In this document: piece after piece, positions 22,674-34,400 of the stretch | Position numbering within the stretch: position 1 is the stretch's first letter | Layout of the letters: each line of letters starts with the position of its first letter | Origin: Laguncularia racemosa | Lineage: Eukaryota > Streptophyta > Magnoliopsida > Myrtales > Combretaceae | DNA: 64,000 nucleotides | Assembly: GCA_037954665.1 (NCBI GenBank) | Contig: JBBMOL010000133.1 | Span: 1,364,001 to 1,428,000, forward strand | Reading direction: 5' to 3' | Translations under genes and position numbers: made by a program | Notes under the pieces: model-generated | The model's database searches: none | What the model was told of the DNA's origin: nothing | What the model saw: only the letters and a program-made list of their open reading frames with translations

Positions 22674-25607
22674 ATGTCGCTTTTTCCTTCAGGGTTTAAT
22701 AATATTAATCACTGTCAAAACCATTCAAACCCACAGAACCCTTTTGCCTATAACTCACTAACCAGCGGAAACTTGGACAAGATTTTATCTTTACTCACAC
22801 CCAGAAGAGGAACAAAGGTTTTTCAAGGGTTTAAGGTTCGGGGTCATTCAAAGACGGTTCCTTTAGTTTCTAAAGTTTCTTCATTTGATGGTAAAAAGAA
22901 GAGGTACAGTGGAGTTTTGCCTTCTATTTTACGGTCTTTAGAATCAGATGATGACGTTGAAGAAGTACTTAGTTCAACTTGTGACAATTTGACTCCTAAG
23001 GAGCAGACTGTGATTCTAAAAGAACAGAGCACTTGTGATAGGCTTATTAGGGTGTGGGAGTTTTTCAAGTCACAGAAGGACTATGTACCCAATGTAATTC
23101 ATTATAATATCTTGCTTCGTGCACTTGGTAGAGCTCAAAGATGGGACGATTTGAGGCTTTGTTGGGTTGACATGGCGGAAAATGGTGTTGTCCCTACGAA
23201 TAATACTTATGGTATGCTTGTGGATGTTTACGCGAAAGCGGGGCTTGTAAAAGAAGCACTGCTTTGGATTAAACACATGAAAGTGAGGGGTGTTTTTCCA
23301 GATGAGATTACAATGAATACGGTTGTTCGAGTTCTGAAGGATGCAGGGGAATTTGATAGGGCAGATAAGTTCTATAAAGATTGGTGTAGTGGAAAGGTTG
23401 AATTGGATGACCTCAAATTAGATATGAGTGACTTAGAAAATGGCTTTGATTCGGCTCCTGTAAGCTATAAAAACTTTTTGTCCACTGAGCTTTTCAGGAC
23501 AGGCAATAGAATGAAAAACTTGGGCTTGTCAGATGTGGAAGTTTCTATTAGGAAGCCACAGCTTACATCTACCTACAATACTCTGATTGATTTATATGGG
23601 AAAGCGGGGCGTTTGCATGATGCTGCTGCCATATTTGCAGAAATGTTGAGATCTGGGGTTGCAATGGATACTATTACTTTCAACACTATGATCTTTACCT
23701 GTGGAAGTCACGGGCACTTAGCAGAAGCAGAGGTATTGTTGAATGAGATGGAAGCAAGAGGGATATCTCCTGATACGAAAACATATAACATTTTTTTATC
23801 TTTGTATGCTGAAGCTGGAAATGTTGATGCAGCTCTTAGCTGTTATAAAAAAATAAGGAAAGTAGGTCTTTTTCCTGATGCAGTAACTCATAGAGCAGTT
23901 ATTCACATATTATGCACAAGGAAGATGATTAAAGAAGCAGAGGATGTAATTGGAGAAATGAGGAAATATGGTAGCCATATTGAAGAGCATTCTCTTCCTG
24001 CTGTTGTTAAGATGTATATTGATGAAGGCTTGCTTAATCAGGCAAAGGTTCTTCTTGAGAGCTTTCAAAAAGATCATGAAATATCATCTAGGATATGTGC
24101 AGCAACCATGGATGCTTATGCTGAAAAAGGGTTTTGGGCCGAAGCAGAGTGCTTGTTTCATGCAAAGAGAAGTCCGGTTTTGCAGAAGAAGGATGTTTTG
24201 GAGTATAATGTCATGATAAAAGCTTATGGTATGGCCAAGCTTTATGATAAAGCCTTCTCAATTTTCAAAGGCATGAAAAAGCAGGGTACTTGGCCTGATG
24301 AGTGCACATATAACTCCCTCATTCAGATGTTTGCTGGAGGTGACTTGATGGATGAAGCTACAAATCTGTTAGCTGAAATGCAAAGATTTGGATTCAAGCC
24401 TCAGTGTTTAACCTTCTCCACTATCATTGCATCCTATGCTCGTCAAGGGCAGCTTTCCGATGCAGCTAATATTTATCTTGAAATGGATAGAGCTGGAGTA
24501 AAACCAAATGAAGTGGTCTATGGTTCTCTAATCAATGGATTTGCAGAAATTGGTAGAGCTGAAGAAGCTCTTCGCTACTTCAAAAAAATGGAGGAGCATG
24601 GGGTTCCAGCAAATAAAATTGTGTTGACTTCTCTTATTAAGGCATATAGCAAGCTAGGTTGTGTTGAAGGGGCAAAAACTGTCTATGAGAAGATAAAGAA
24701 TATGCAGGGTGGTTTGGATGTCGTTGCATCAAACAGCATGATAAATCTCTATACTGAACTTGGGATGATATCTGGAGCGATACTTATATTTGAGAATTTG
24801 AAAGAAAAGGGTTTGGCTGATGGAATTTCTTTTGCAACCATGATGCAACTGTACAAGAGCATGGGAATGTTTGACGAAGCCATTGAGGTTGCAGAGGAGA
24901 TGAAATTAGCTGGTTTACTGCAGGACTGCTCCTCATATAATAAGGTCCTTGCATGTTATACCACTAGTGGCTTACTGCGTGACACCGGTGAAATGCTCCA
25001 TGAAATGGTCACTCAAAATCTTTCACCAGACAATGGGACTTTTAGAATACTTTTCACTGTGTTAAAGAAAGGTGGCTTGCCTATTGAAGCCGTTACTCAG
25101 CTAGAATTATCCTACCAGGAAGGAAAGCCTTATGCAAAACAAGCAATCATTTCCTCTGTTTACTGTGTGGTGGGCTTGCATGCTTTGGCAATCAAGTCTT
25201 GTGAAGTCTTCTCAAAAGCAAAAGTGGCTCTTGATTCTTCTGTATACAATGTTTGTATATACATTTATGGAGCACTAGGGGAAGTTGATCGAGCCTTGAA
25301 TGTGTATATGAAGATGCTGGATGAGGGTTTTAAACCTGATGTTGTTACGTACATTTATCTTGTGGGCTGTTATGGAAAAGCTGGTATGATTGAAGGGGTG
25401 AAACGTATTTATAGTCATTTGAAGTATGGTGATGTTGCGCCAAATGAAACCTTATTCAGGGCTATCTCTCAGGCCTATGCAAATAACAACAGGCATGACC
25501 TTGCCGAGTTGGTTAACAAGGAGATGAGATTCTCACTTGAAAAATGGCAAAATAGTGATTCTGAAACTGAAGATGGGCTTCAACCTTCTCTCGAAGTCTG
25601 GCCCTAG
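22674..25607 (+). CDS. P-class pentatricopeptide repeat protein, At1g73710-like
   Basis: A single 977-codon open frame. PPR proteins of this class bind organellar RNA base by base and stabilise, process or help translate it. Residues 1-65 are Ser/Asn/Lys-rich and could be an organelle transit peptide. A conserved pre-repeat block KKKRYSGVLPSILRSLES (74-91) and KEQTVILKEQ (109-118) come next. From about residue 140 the protein is an almost continuous array of roughly 20 35-residue repeats (for example TYNTLIDLYGKAGRLHDAA and TYNSLIQMFAGGDLMDEA). The array is interrupted after the third repeat by an acidic insert at about 240-300. No E, DYW or SMR domain follows, so it is P class. Repeat order and flanks fit At1g73710 and its orthologues, about 990 aa. 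Its target RNA is unknown. See 22562 for the alternative N-terminus. Confidence 0.95.
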   Translation: MSLFPSGFNNINHCQNHSNPQNPFAYNSLTSGNLDKILSLLTPRRGTKVFQGFKVRGHSKTVPLVSKVSSFDGKKKRYSGVLPSILRSLESDDDVEEVLSSTCDNLTPKEQTVILKEQSTCDRLIRVWEFFKSQKDYVPNVIHYNILLRALGRAQRWDDLRLCWVDMAENGVVPTNNTYGMLVDVYAKAGLVKEALLWIKHMKVRGVFPDEITMNTVVRVLKDAGEFDRADKFYKDWCSGKVELDDLKLDMSDLENGFDSAPVSYKNFLSTELFRTGNRMKNLGLSDVEVSIRKPQLTSTYNTLIDLYGKAGRLHDAAAIFAEMLRSGVAMDTITFNTMIFTCGSHGHLAEAEVLLNEMEARGISPDTKTYNIFLSLYAEAGNVDAALSCYKKIRKVGLFPDAVTHRAVIHILCTRKMIKEAEDVIGEMRKYGSHIEEHSLPAVVKMYIDEGLLNQAKVLLESFQKDHEISSRICAATMDAYAEKGFWAEAECLFHAKRSPVLQKKDVLEYNVMIKAYGMAKLYDKAFSIFKGMKKQGTWPDECTYNSLIQMFAGGDLMDEATNLLAEMQRFGFKPQCLTFSTIIASYARQGQLSDAANIYLEMDRAGVKPNEVVYGSLINGFAEIGRAEEALRYFKKMEEHGVPANKIVLTSLIKAYSKLGCVEGAKTVYEKIKNMQGGLDVVASNSMINLYTELGMISGAILIFENLKEKGLADGISFATMMQLYKSMGMFDEAIEVAEEMKLAGLLQDCSSYNKVLACYTTSGLLRDTGEMLHEMVTQNLSPDNGTFRILFTVLKKGGLPIEAVTQLELSYQEGKPYAKQAIISSVYCVVGLHALAIKSCEVFSKAKVALDSSVYNVCIYIYGALGEVDRALNVYMKMLDEGFKPDVVTYIYLVGCYGKAGMIEGVKRIYSHLKYGDVAPNETLFRAISQAYANNNRHDLAELVNKEMRFSLEKWQNSDSETEDGLQPSLEVWP

Positions 25608-26459
25608 GATACCAGATGGGATACAGCAAACTGGCATGTCCAGTATCCCATACAAAACATCTATGCATCTTCATTGACGAATTTTGACTGGAAGATGGAA
25701 AGCTAATTATCAAGATTTTGGAATTTCTGCACACATACTTCATGAAATGGTTCTGCCTGTTGTTGCCAGGACAACAATGTCAAGGTGGTAAGGACCAGTT
25801 TGTATCCCATTTGGTGTTTTCATCCAAGAATCCGTAAGTTGGACTTTGCATTATTCACATAATTTTGGGCCTTCTTTTTCATCTCTGATTACTTGATAAT
25901 TTCCACAAACACAAATTCCATGGCTTGTCTCACCAAGATCTTTTATTGAATTCTCAAAACTTCAGTCTCTTTATCCTTGCCAAGGTAGAGAACTACATTT
26001 TGGTATATATTGATAGTTCGAAGATAATTTTTCTTTTTTATTTTTCAGTTGTAGGATTAGAGAGAAGTGTAAATTATTTTAGATTGTTTCATCAAAATTT
26101 GTATTCTTATAGAAAAATGAAAAGCACTACCATACTCTCCAGCTCGCTGCCCCCCCCCCCCACACTCGAGGATTTTTGAAACGGATATGCTTTCCTTGTT
26201 TATTTTTTGTTTGCATCTTACGTATCTGTTTAACATCTTCATATTCCAGTTGCATGATAATGTTCCATGAATATTGTGTCCCCCTTGCCCTATTTCCCAT
26301 GAAAACATTCTTCAATAGCCTCCTATCTTTGCTCAACTCTACTTGGACTATTATGTGCCAACCGGTAAAGCAAGAGGATGAATTTTCTGAGATGTTGCAT
26401 CTGGATTGCAATTGCTTAGCATTACCTTAGATGCAATTTCGAAGATGGGTAGTAGGAAT

Positions 26460-26830
26460 AAAAATGAGTCAAGTCGAGTTGAGATGGTATAGTGTAAGCT
26501 CAAGCTTGAGCTTGATCTGAAATTTCAAAGCTTGAGTTTGACTCAAATGGCATTCAATAAGCTTGAGCTTGATGTGACTAAGTTTGTTTAAACTCAATTT
26601 GTCAAAATTTTTTTTTTCCTAATTATAATAATATTAGTATTTAAACTCAGTTAATATTTTTATTCGAATTGAGCTCAATTAAGCTTGAGGGATACTGGAA
26701 CTAAACATTATAAAACTCGAACTCTACTTGATTAACTGTTTGAGTAGCTTAAGCTTAACTGTTCCAGAGTCGAACTTGAGTAAATATTCGGCCAAACTTA
26801 AGTAATTCATGAGTAGTTTGACTTATTTAA
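26460..26830. repeat. Dispersed GAGCTTGAG-type repeat, copy 3
   Basis: The clearest copy of the family: gtcgagttgagatggtatag, gctcaagcttgagcttgatc, gaaatttcaaagcttgagtt and the mirror word aattgagctcaattaagctt. It matches the word order of 16480-16740. Confidence 0.5.
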
Positions 26831-27013
26831 ACCCCCAATGTCCAGTATCAATTTGCCCTATCCAAAACAATTTGCCCTGCACATTGTGATGCAAGCAAAA
26901 ACAATGTGCTTTTGTGGAGAATGCACAAATAGGGATGCTGGTTTCTGACTTAAGAGAGTCAGGTTCATCATTTATGATGGGATTTTATATTTTCTTATTG
27001 AAATCGAAATAGA

Positions 27014-27174
27014 TTGAAATCTTGTTCCAAATTGCCTGTCGAACCTGATTTTCAGAAACTAACTGCCAGGGCAAAGGCTGATCTCAACAATTCGTCCATG
27101 CACATAAGGACAAGCGGGGATTCTACTGTAGAACCTCCCAATGCATATCCAGGTTGGATGCATTTTAAAGAGGT
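27014..27174 (+). other. Exon-like open stretch of unknown origin
   Basis: An open stretch reading LPVEPDFQKLTARAKADLNN and PPNAYPGWMHFKE has balanced amino-acid composition unlike its AT-rich surroundings and ends at AAAGAG followed by GTATATG, a usable splice donor. I do not recognise it and see no partner exon, so it may be a relic exon, part of a non-coding transcript or chance. Confidence 0.15.
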
Positions 27175-27709
27175 ATATGACTGCATGTATGATTGTCATT
27201 GATGGCTGTTTTGTGAAGAGCTGGTGCTTTTGACATGTATCAATCTATGCTCTGGACATGGATATTGCCAGGGTGGTTATTATGGAGTATGGATTTGAGT
27301 TAAAATCTAATTTAACACTGTTGTTTTTTCTTTAGAAAATTTCTTGGCTAGGTCCTGTTTATCTGGCAAGTCTTTCCCTGTCTACACCTTTTTCCTTTCC
27401 ATGCGTGATGACAATCATCTTGTCAATCTAACCAATGCATGTTTTTTTGGTCGTCAAATGAATAGTATCAAATCCCTTTTAGCTTTTATCTTTAGGTAAT
27501 GTTCCAATTGATTATCAATCTTCAATTAGCAGATTACTCAACTTTTTTCAACTGTAGTAGCTTATTCCTTATTGCAGCTCTAAGACATTGTTGCTACGAA
27601 CATGGAATTATATACTTGATGAGGTTCTGGTATGTTTATTTAGCTGATGTATGTAAACTGGATGTTTTATATCAATATGTTCCCTTAATGTTGGTATGCT
27701 AGTTCTTTT

Positions 27710-27733
27710 CTTCTTCTTCTTCTTCTTCTTCTT
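27710..27733. repeat. (CTT)n microsatellite
   Basis: About eight CTT triplets followed by a T-rich tract. Confidence 0.9.
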
Positions 27734-28652
27734 TTTTTCTTTCTTTTTTCTTTTTTTTGGGTAAATAGATGACTGTATTAATATAAAGGAAGTTATTTAT
27801 TAAAGCGGATAAGTGGAGATAGCAAACTAATCTATTACAAAGAGTGTTACAGAAAACTGCCTATAAACCAGAGTAAACCAAAATCAAGTGGAGCATGTAG
27901 CTTCTTATAGGCTAGGATTTGTCTAGCTAGGCAAGAGTGTACACAGAGCTACAGGGTGAAGACTGGAAATTTTTGGACCCTGACATATTTTATCAGCTTC
28001 TACCCAACTAGTGTTTTGTTGCTGCTGAATCTGGTGAGTTTCTTTAATGCACTTAGGCATATGGTGTCAGTATGTTGCTCATTCCTCTCAGTTATAGAAG
28101 CTAGCAGTTTTGGCTGCTTTTTTGAAATTTCTATTTTACTTTTTGGGTATTGTTTTTGTTCTGGAATGTTGTCATGAATATTTGAAAAAAAATAATGGAT
28201 TGATCTTTTGGGTGCATTTAAAACTTAACCCAAATGGCTGGGCATTTTAGATACCATTTGTTGGACAGAACGATCAAATTTTACTCAAGGGCTGATGGGA
28301 ATGTATCTTGGTTAAGTGAAGTAGAACCATTCCTCAAAGTAGCTATTGCTGCCATAATGGTTGGGATATGGCTGACTATTTCACCTCCTCTTGGATTGGC
28401 TTAAACTATTTTAAGTAATATTTTCTAAGATTGTGTAATCCCTGCGGTTGCCCACAAGTATTTAGCTAAAAATATTTAGTTAAGAAAAAATTGCACGAGC
28501 ACCTTTGTGAGATCCAGTGATGGCTGCTGCATCTTGATTATATGGAAATGAGAAGTGTATATATTGATTGTTTTGCACATTCTACATGCTTTCTATCTGT
28601 ATTTGTCTTGGAGGCATTCTTTGCTGAAATGGACCTGGAGTTACCAGAAGAC

Positions 28653-28986
28653 AACAGGAAAAGGTTTGTTCTTCTTCTGGCCCTACCAAACTAACCCATA
28701 GAAGAGAAGCACAAGTAGAGTAGTTATAAACTTGTCCATATAGAGAGATTGCACTGACTCTAGTTGCCTTATGGTTTTTATTGATCATTGTTCATTTCTC
28801 ATTTTATTTCTGCGGAATAAACAGGAAAAGTTTTGTTGTCCTTCTGGCCGTACCAAACTAGCCCATAGAAGAGAAGCACAAGTAGAGTAGTTATAACCTC
28901 GTCCATCCAGAGAGATTGCAGTGACTCTAGTTGCCTTATGGTTTTTATTGATCATTGTTCATTTCTCATTTTATTTCTACAGAATG
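28653..28986. repeat. Tandem duplication, 167-bp unit x 2
   Basis: 28653-28819 and 28820-28986 are near-identical direct copies. Both begin aacaggaaaag, share catagaagagaagcacaagt and end in ttttatttctRcRgaat, with scattered substitutions. No open frame is conserved across the copies. Confidence 0.9.
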
Positions 28987-29975
28987 GGAAGAGGAAGAAG
29001 GCGTTGATTCATTGGGTATGTGTACTTGGCAAGATAATTAGTAGAAGGCTAATTTTCTGAAAGCTGAGTGAATATAACTTGCAATCATGTGAATAGAGTG
29101 CTTTATTGTATGTCTGTTTCTGGTTACCACGGCATGAGAACATGGAGTCAGAGAGTTGGCATTCTCCTCCATAATATGCTGAATGCAGAGCTGGATAAAG
29201 CAAACAACCCCCAGTCCATAGCCTCCCTGGCTCCCTCCCCTCAGTGTACTTGTTAGAAAACCAAAAAATATTGTTATGATTAGTTTGTTCTTTGCATTTG
29301 TGATATCTGTCCTTGACTAGGTATATACCTGTTGCGGTTAGTACAGGAACTTTAAGGAAGAAAACTTAGACCATGCTAAATTCAAAGTTAAAATCACTTA
29401 CAGGATTTTCTCTTTGATTGACTCTTTTTCCACCCATCTTTTAGAAACAACCTAGTAGCAAGAGTAGCTTCACTTGGACAAAAGATTAAACTGTCTCATT
29501 TTTCTAACACAACCACCAAATAGATCTCTTACAAAATTTTGCATCTCACCAGCGAGTTTTATTATGTGGAATAGGTATAAGTTAGACTTTGATGATTTTT
29601 TAGACAGTTTTCAACCTTTTGTTCTTCCTTTAAATAACGGTATCAGTGACTTAATTTTTTTTAGCTTGTATTGCTTAGGAGCCAGAGGCTCCATGAACTC
29701 ATTATCTTGCATTCGTCCTTGCCCACCACGACTGCCTCGCAGAATGAAACTTATTTCAATCATTGTTGGCCACAACTTGTTGGTGACATATTGATTATCA
29801 GTATTGCTATTGCCTGGCTAATGCACTGCTATACCTTGCCCCTTAGTGTTTTTCCTTAATTTCAAGCATGATAAGTTCACTTCAAAAGTTGGCCAAGATT
29901 ATTCTTTCCATTTCTATGATAATAAACATCAAATAACAACAAAATAACACATGATTCTTGAAAAAGGATGTATTG

Positions 29976-30450
29976 TGTTAGGATCACATCCATTGTAACA
30001 CTGTACATACTGTATGGTAGGGGTTTGATTCCTTTATAATAGTTTCTATTTTTTGGTATTTGTTATTTCAACAGTTTTAATGTCTTTTCTTAAAGGAGCT
30101 AGAAACGGTCTTAAGGTTCTTTATAAGGGTGTAAGTACTTTTGTAGATACAATCTCTTACTCATCACTTAGTTGCTCATGATGAAGGAACCTACTTATAC
30201 ATTATTTCCTCGTGCACATGCTAGTTCTTTGTATGTTTGATATTAATGAAAGTGTGTGGTTATTCATTAGAATTCTTATTTGTGTTCCTTATATAATTAT
30301 TGTCTTTTCTTATTGTTTTTGTATGTTATTTATAAGTATACAGGCCAATCTAGACTAATCGAGTAATGAGTAGGCTTGCTTACTACCACATATGTATAAT
30401 AGTAAGCACCGTACGGTCTTACTTTGCTAATGAGAGCTTGGACTGTGACA
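29976..30450 (+). repeat. Left LTR of the outer gypsy element
   Basis: Starts TGTTAGG and ends GACTGTGACA (TG...CA). It aligns along its length with 35968-36458, with many substitutions and small indels, so the insertion is old. The last 100 bases carry gagtaatgagtaggcttgct, matched in the other LTR. Confidence 0.92.
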
Positions 30451-30452
30451 GT

Positions 30453-30464
30453 TAGTATCAAAGC
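30453..30464 (+). other. Primer-binding site of the outer gypsy element
   Basis: TAGTATCAAAGC, two bases after the left LTR, differs from the usual plant gypsy site TGGTATCAGAGC (initiator Met-tRNA complement) at two positions, both G to A. Confidence 0.8.
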
Positions 30465-30479
30465 TTTGATTATTCTAGT

Positions 30480-30767
30480 AGGAATGACTATGATACGTCA
30501 AAGTGACATGAATAGACATCTTGATTACCTTGAGGATTGATTCACTCGCTTGGACGAGCAGGTAGAATTACTGGCAACTCTTTTAGTAAGAGTATCAAGT
30601 CTTGAAGCTTCTAACCAAGATTTGAGCAGTAGGGTTGGAGAGCTTGCCAAGGATTTTGATGTTACAGTGTGCACCCTCGGAAACAAGTTACACATGGCTA
30701 TCGAGGATGTAAGGTGAGAAGTTGCTTTTTATGCGTAAAATGGGATTGTAGAGGAATTGGGGACACA
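30480..30767 (+). pseudogene. gag start of the outer gypsy element, broken
   Basis: Plus-strand reading gives MNRHLDYLED, then a stop, then FTRLDEQVELLATLLVRVSS and LEASNQDLSSRVGELAKDFD, a coiled-coil Leu/Glu-rich start typical of plant gypsy gag. Further stops follow and homology ends where the inner element begins at 30768. Confidence 0.6.
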
Positions 30768-31310
30768 TGTTATGATGCGAACTCTAAGCTGAGATGAACT
30801 TAGAACCTTGTTTGATGGAAAAGAACCCTAAGATCGTCTTGAAAACAAGTACAACGAAACTTGACCCTAATTGCAATCTCAATTAGAACCAGAGCTATAC
30901 GGGGGTTTAATTGTCACAAGTTGCCTTGATAAGATAAAAGAAGAAATTTTCAATTTTAGAAGAATGGTGATTCCCCCACAATTTGGCTCCAAAAGACTAT
31001 TTATAGTCTTTACAAATAAAGGAAACAAAAGATAAGAAAACACAAAATGAAAAATAAAAGTTAACTTTAAAAGTTAGCCAAAGTTTGGTGGCCTAAAATC
31101 CTATGTTGGCTAAGTAGGCTGGCGACCTACATTTCAATGTTGGCAGCCTTTAAAGGCGAAGCCGTTAACCTTTAATCTGTCCAAGGAGGCCTTTGATATC
31201 TTCCATGTAATGACGACTTTCAAGCTTAGAAATTTTATTTGCTAGTGTTGCTCCAAGCTTTGATCTTCATTATTATTATTAGAGATGCTTGATAAATGGA
31301 AAATGATCTC
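30768..31310 (-). repeat. 3' LTR of the inner (reversed) gypsy element
   Basis: On the minus strand this block has promoter-like structure, with a TATA-type CTATAAATAG at 31006..30997, and ends ...CGCATCATAACA at 30768, a usual CA terminus. Its upstream border is uncertain; 31310 is an estimate. The matching 5' LTR, expected beyond 35055, is missing. Confidence 0.55.
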
Positions 31311-31449
31311 TTCATCTCTTGGATTTCTCACTTTGGCCAACTTCAATGCTTGATCCAGATGATCTTGAACAAGTCCATTTAAAGCCTGCTTCATGCGTTT
31401 TGTCCATGCCCTTGTCATCGGTCTTTCAATTTCTTATAATGGACCATAG

Positions 31450-34400
31450 GAAAGAGTTGATGCAGGCTGATTCCTATCATTCCCTCGCTCTTCGAAAGGA
31501 TTCGTCCTCGAATCACTTGCATCATACAAAGATAAATCAGCAAACATTAAAAGTAGTACTCACATTACCATAGTTGCTTGGCAAATCAATCTCGTAGGTA
31601 TTGTCATTTATTCTTTTTAACAATTGAAACGACCTATCTCCTCTAGGTTGTAACTTGGATCTTCTTTGTTCAAAAAACCTTTCCTTGCAAAAATGTACCT
31701 AAATCCAATCTCCAGGCTAAAAAACAACCTTAATGCGCCCCTTATTAACCTACCTTGCGTAACATTCTTCTTGTCTATAGTAGCACGAACTTTGGCATGC
31801 AAATCCCTATCAGAATCGACCTTTTGCTTTCCATCCAAATTAACAAATTCATTAGTAGACAAAGGTAAGATATCTAAAGGAGTTAAAGGATTAAAGTCAT
31901 ATACAATCTCAAAAGGTGAATATGACGCAGTAGAATGAATAATTCTATTGTATGCAAACTTAATACAAGGCAAACAACTCTCTCATTGTTTCAAGTTTTT
32001 TTGAATGATAGCACACAACAAAGTAGTAAGTGTACTATTAACTACTTCAGTTTGCCCATCCATTTGGGGATGTGCAACAGTTGAAAACAAGAATTTAGTC
32101 ATTAATTTATTTCATAAATTACACCAAAAATGGCTTAGGAACTTAACATCTCAATAACTTATCATCATTTTAGGCAATCCATGCAAACGTACTATTTTCT
32201 TAAAGAATAAATCAACAATATATGTTACATCATTGGTTTTAGAATATGTAATAAAATGTGTTATCTTACTGAACCTATCAACAACAACAAATATTCTATT
32301 CTTACCACTTTGAGTTCTAGGCAACCCAATCACAAAATTCATGGAAATACCAGCCTAAGGTTGATTAGGTATAGGCAATAGTGTATAAAAACCATGTGGC
32401 TTTACTTTAGACTTTGTTTGTTTACAAGTTATATACTTATCATAAACAAATTGCACATCATGCTTCATGTTAGGCTAATAAAAATGCTCATGCAATATGT
32501 CTAAAGTCTTTCGCACACCAAAATATCCCATTAAACATCCTCTATGAGACTCCTTAATCAGTAATTCACGCAAAGAACACATAAGTACACACATTCTATT
32601 TTTCTTAAACAAAAATCCTTCATGCCTAAAATACTCTCCATACACACATTTATAATATACATTCTATACTTGGCAGAAATCAACATCATTGATGTACAAA
32701 TCTTTAATGAACTTAAAACTAAGTAATTTAGTTTATAAGGAAGTAAGCAATACATACCTTCTGGACAAAGGCAACACAACATTTTTCTTCCAATTCTTGT
32801 ATTTGATCACATAAGGAAATGTTTTAATGAACTCTAGCCATTTAGCATATCATTTATTAAGCTTACCTTAGGATTTCAAGAACCTCAAGCTTTCTTGATC
32901 AGAATGAACGACAAATTCCCTTGGCCACAAGTAAAGCTGCCATGTCTGAAGAGTTCTTATTAATGCATACAGCTCCTAGCTCTTTGTCATAGGTAGGACA
33001 ATTCAATGTTGTCATACTAAGCTTTTCACTAAAAAAGGTAATCGGTTTGTAATCTTGCATCAAAACTGCCCCTATTCCAACTCCTGGTGCATCATATTTA
33101 ACCTCAAAAGCTTTGTTAAAGTTAAGTAAACACAACAAAGATGCGTTAGTCTATTGAAAGCTTTCTCATGCACTTTCCCCACCTAAACACACTATTCTTT
33201 TTAACAAGTTCATTTAAAGGTGCTGTAACAGAATTAAAATTCTTTACAAATCTTCTATAGAAACTTGCTAAATCATGAAAACTTCTTACCTCACTTGCAT
33301 TCTTAGGTGTAGGCTAGTCTTAAATCGCCTTTACCTTGTCTTCATCTACCTTTATTCCTTGTGAGCTTACAACAAATCCAAGAAAAATAATGGATTCCAT
33401 ACAAAAATCACACTTCTGCAAATTAACACATAAATTATTTTTCCTCAAAGCACTCAAAACAAAATGCAAGTGTTTAACATGATCACTCAAATTTTTTATG
33501 TACACTAAAATATCATTAAAGTAGACTACAACAAATTTTCCAATAAAAGAACACAAAACATGATTCATTAGACTTATAAAGGTGCTAGGTGCATTGGTTA
33601 AGCTAAATGACGTAACTAACCACTCATTTAATTCATATTTTGTCTTAAAAGCAGTTTTCTATTCATCACCTCTCTTTATGCAAATTTGATGATAGCTACT
33701 TTTTAAATCAATTTAAAAAAAAAAACAGACATGAATTATACAACTCATCAATCATATCATCTAACCTAGGGATACAATATCTGTACTTTATGGTGATCTT
33801 GTTGATGGCTTGACAATCAACACACATACGTTATGTTCCATCTTTTTTGGGAACTAAAAGCACAGGATTTGAACATGGGCTAAGACTTTCTTACGAATCC
33901 CTTTTGCACTAGCTCATCCACCTACCTTTGAATCTCTTTTGTCTATTCTGGATTGGCTCTATAAGCAGGTCTATTAGGGATTGATGATCCTAGAATGGAG
34001 TCGATTCAATGTTCAATACCTCTTAAAGGAGATAGTCCATTTGGAATGTCCTTGGGAAACAAATATTCAAATTCTCACAACAAAGACACGACCACACTAG
34101 GCAAAGAAGAGTTAAGATTATTAGTTGAAAAATAAACATCCTTGTACAAAATTATAAGTAGTTGTTGTCTTGCCAACATAGCTCTCTTAATCTCTCCTTT
34201 TGCAGCAAAAGCACTTACTTTCTTACTTCTCTCCTTATTTTGATCTCCACACTCTAAATTTCTTCTCTCTTCACTGCTTTTTCCAGTCTTTTACATACAC
34301 TCACTTTTTTTTATCACACTTTTCTTTTTCTTGTGCACTCACTTTGTTTTCTCTTAGTTTGCGCTCTTTAACTATCTTAACCTGATCCTTATATGCCTCC

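Larger units (their letters stand above)
25608..29970. other. PPR 3' UTR and long intergenic region
   Basis: No recognisable protein gene. It holds a dispersed repeat (26460-26830), an exon-like open stretch (about 27014-27174), a CTT microsatellite and a 167-bp tandem duplication, listed separately, with low-complexity AT-rich DNA between. A C-run lies at about 26151-26161. Confidence 0.5.

Noticed and set aside
22634..22692. 59-nt intron using the strong TTTTTCCTTCAG acceptor in the PPR leader
   Set aside because: It is shorter than usual plant introns and joins out of frame, giving an early stop.
31666..31938. Plus-strand open frames over 31666-31938, 34200-34385 and 34730-35062
   Set aside because: They are mirror frames of the minus-strand gypsy polyprotein.
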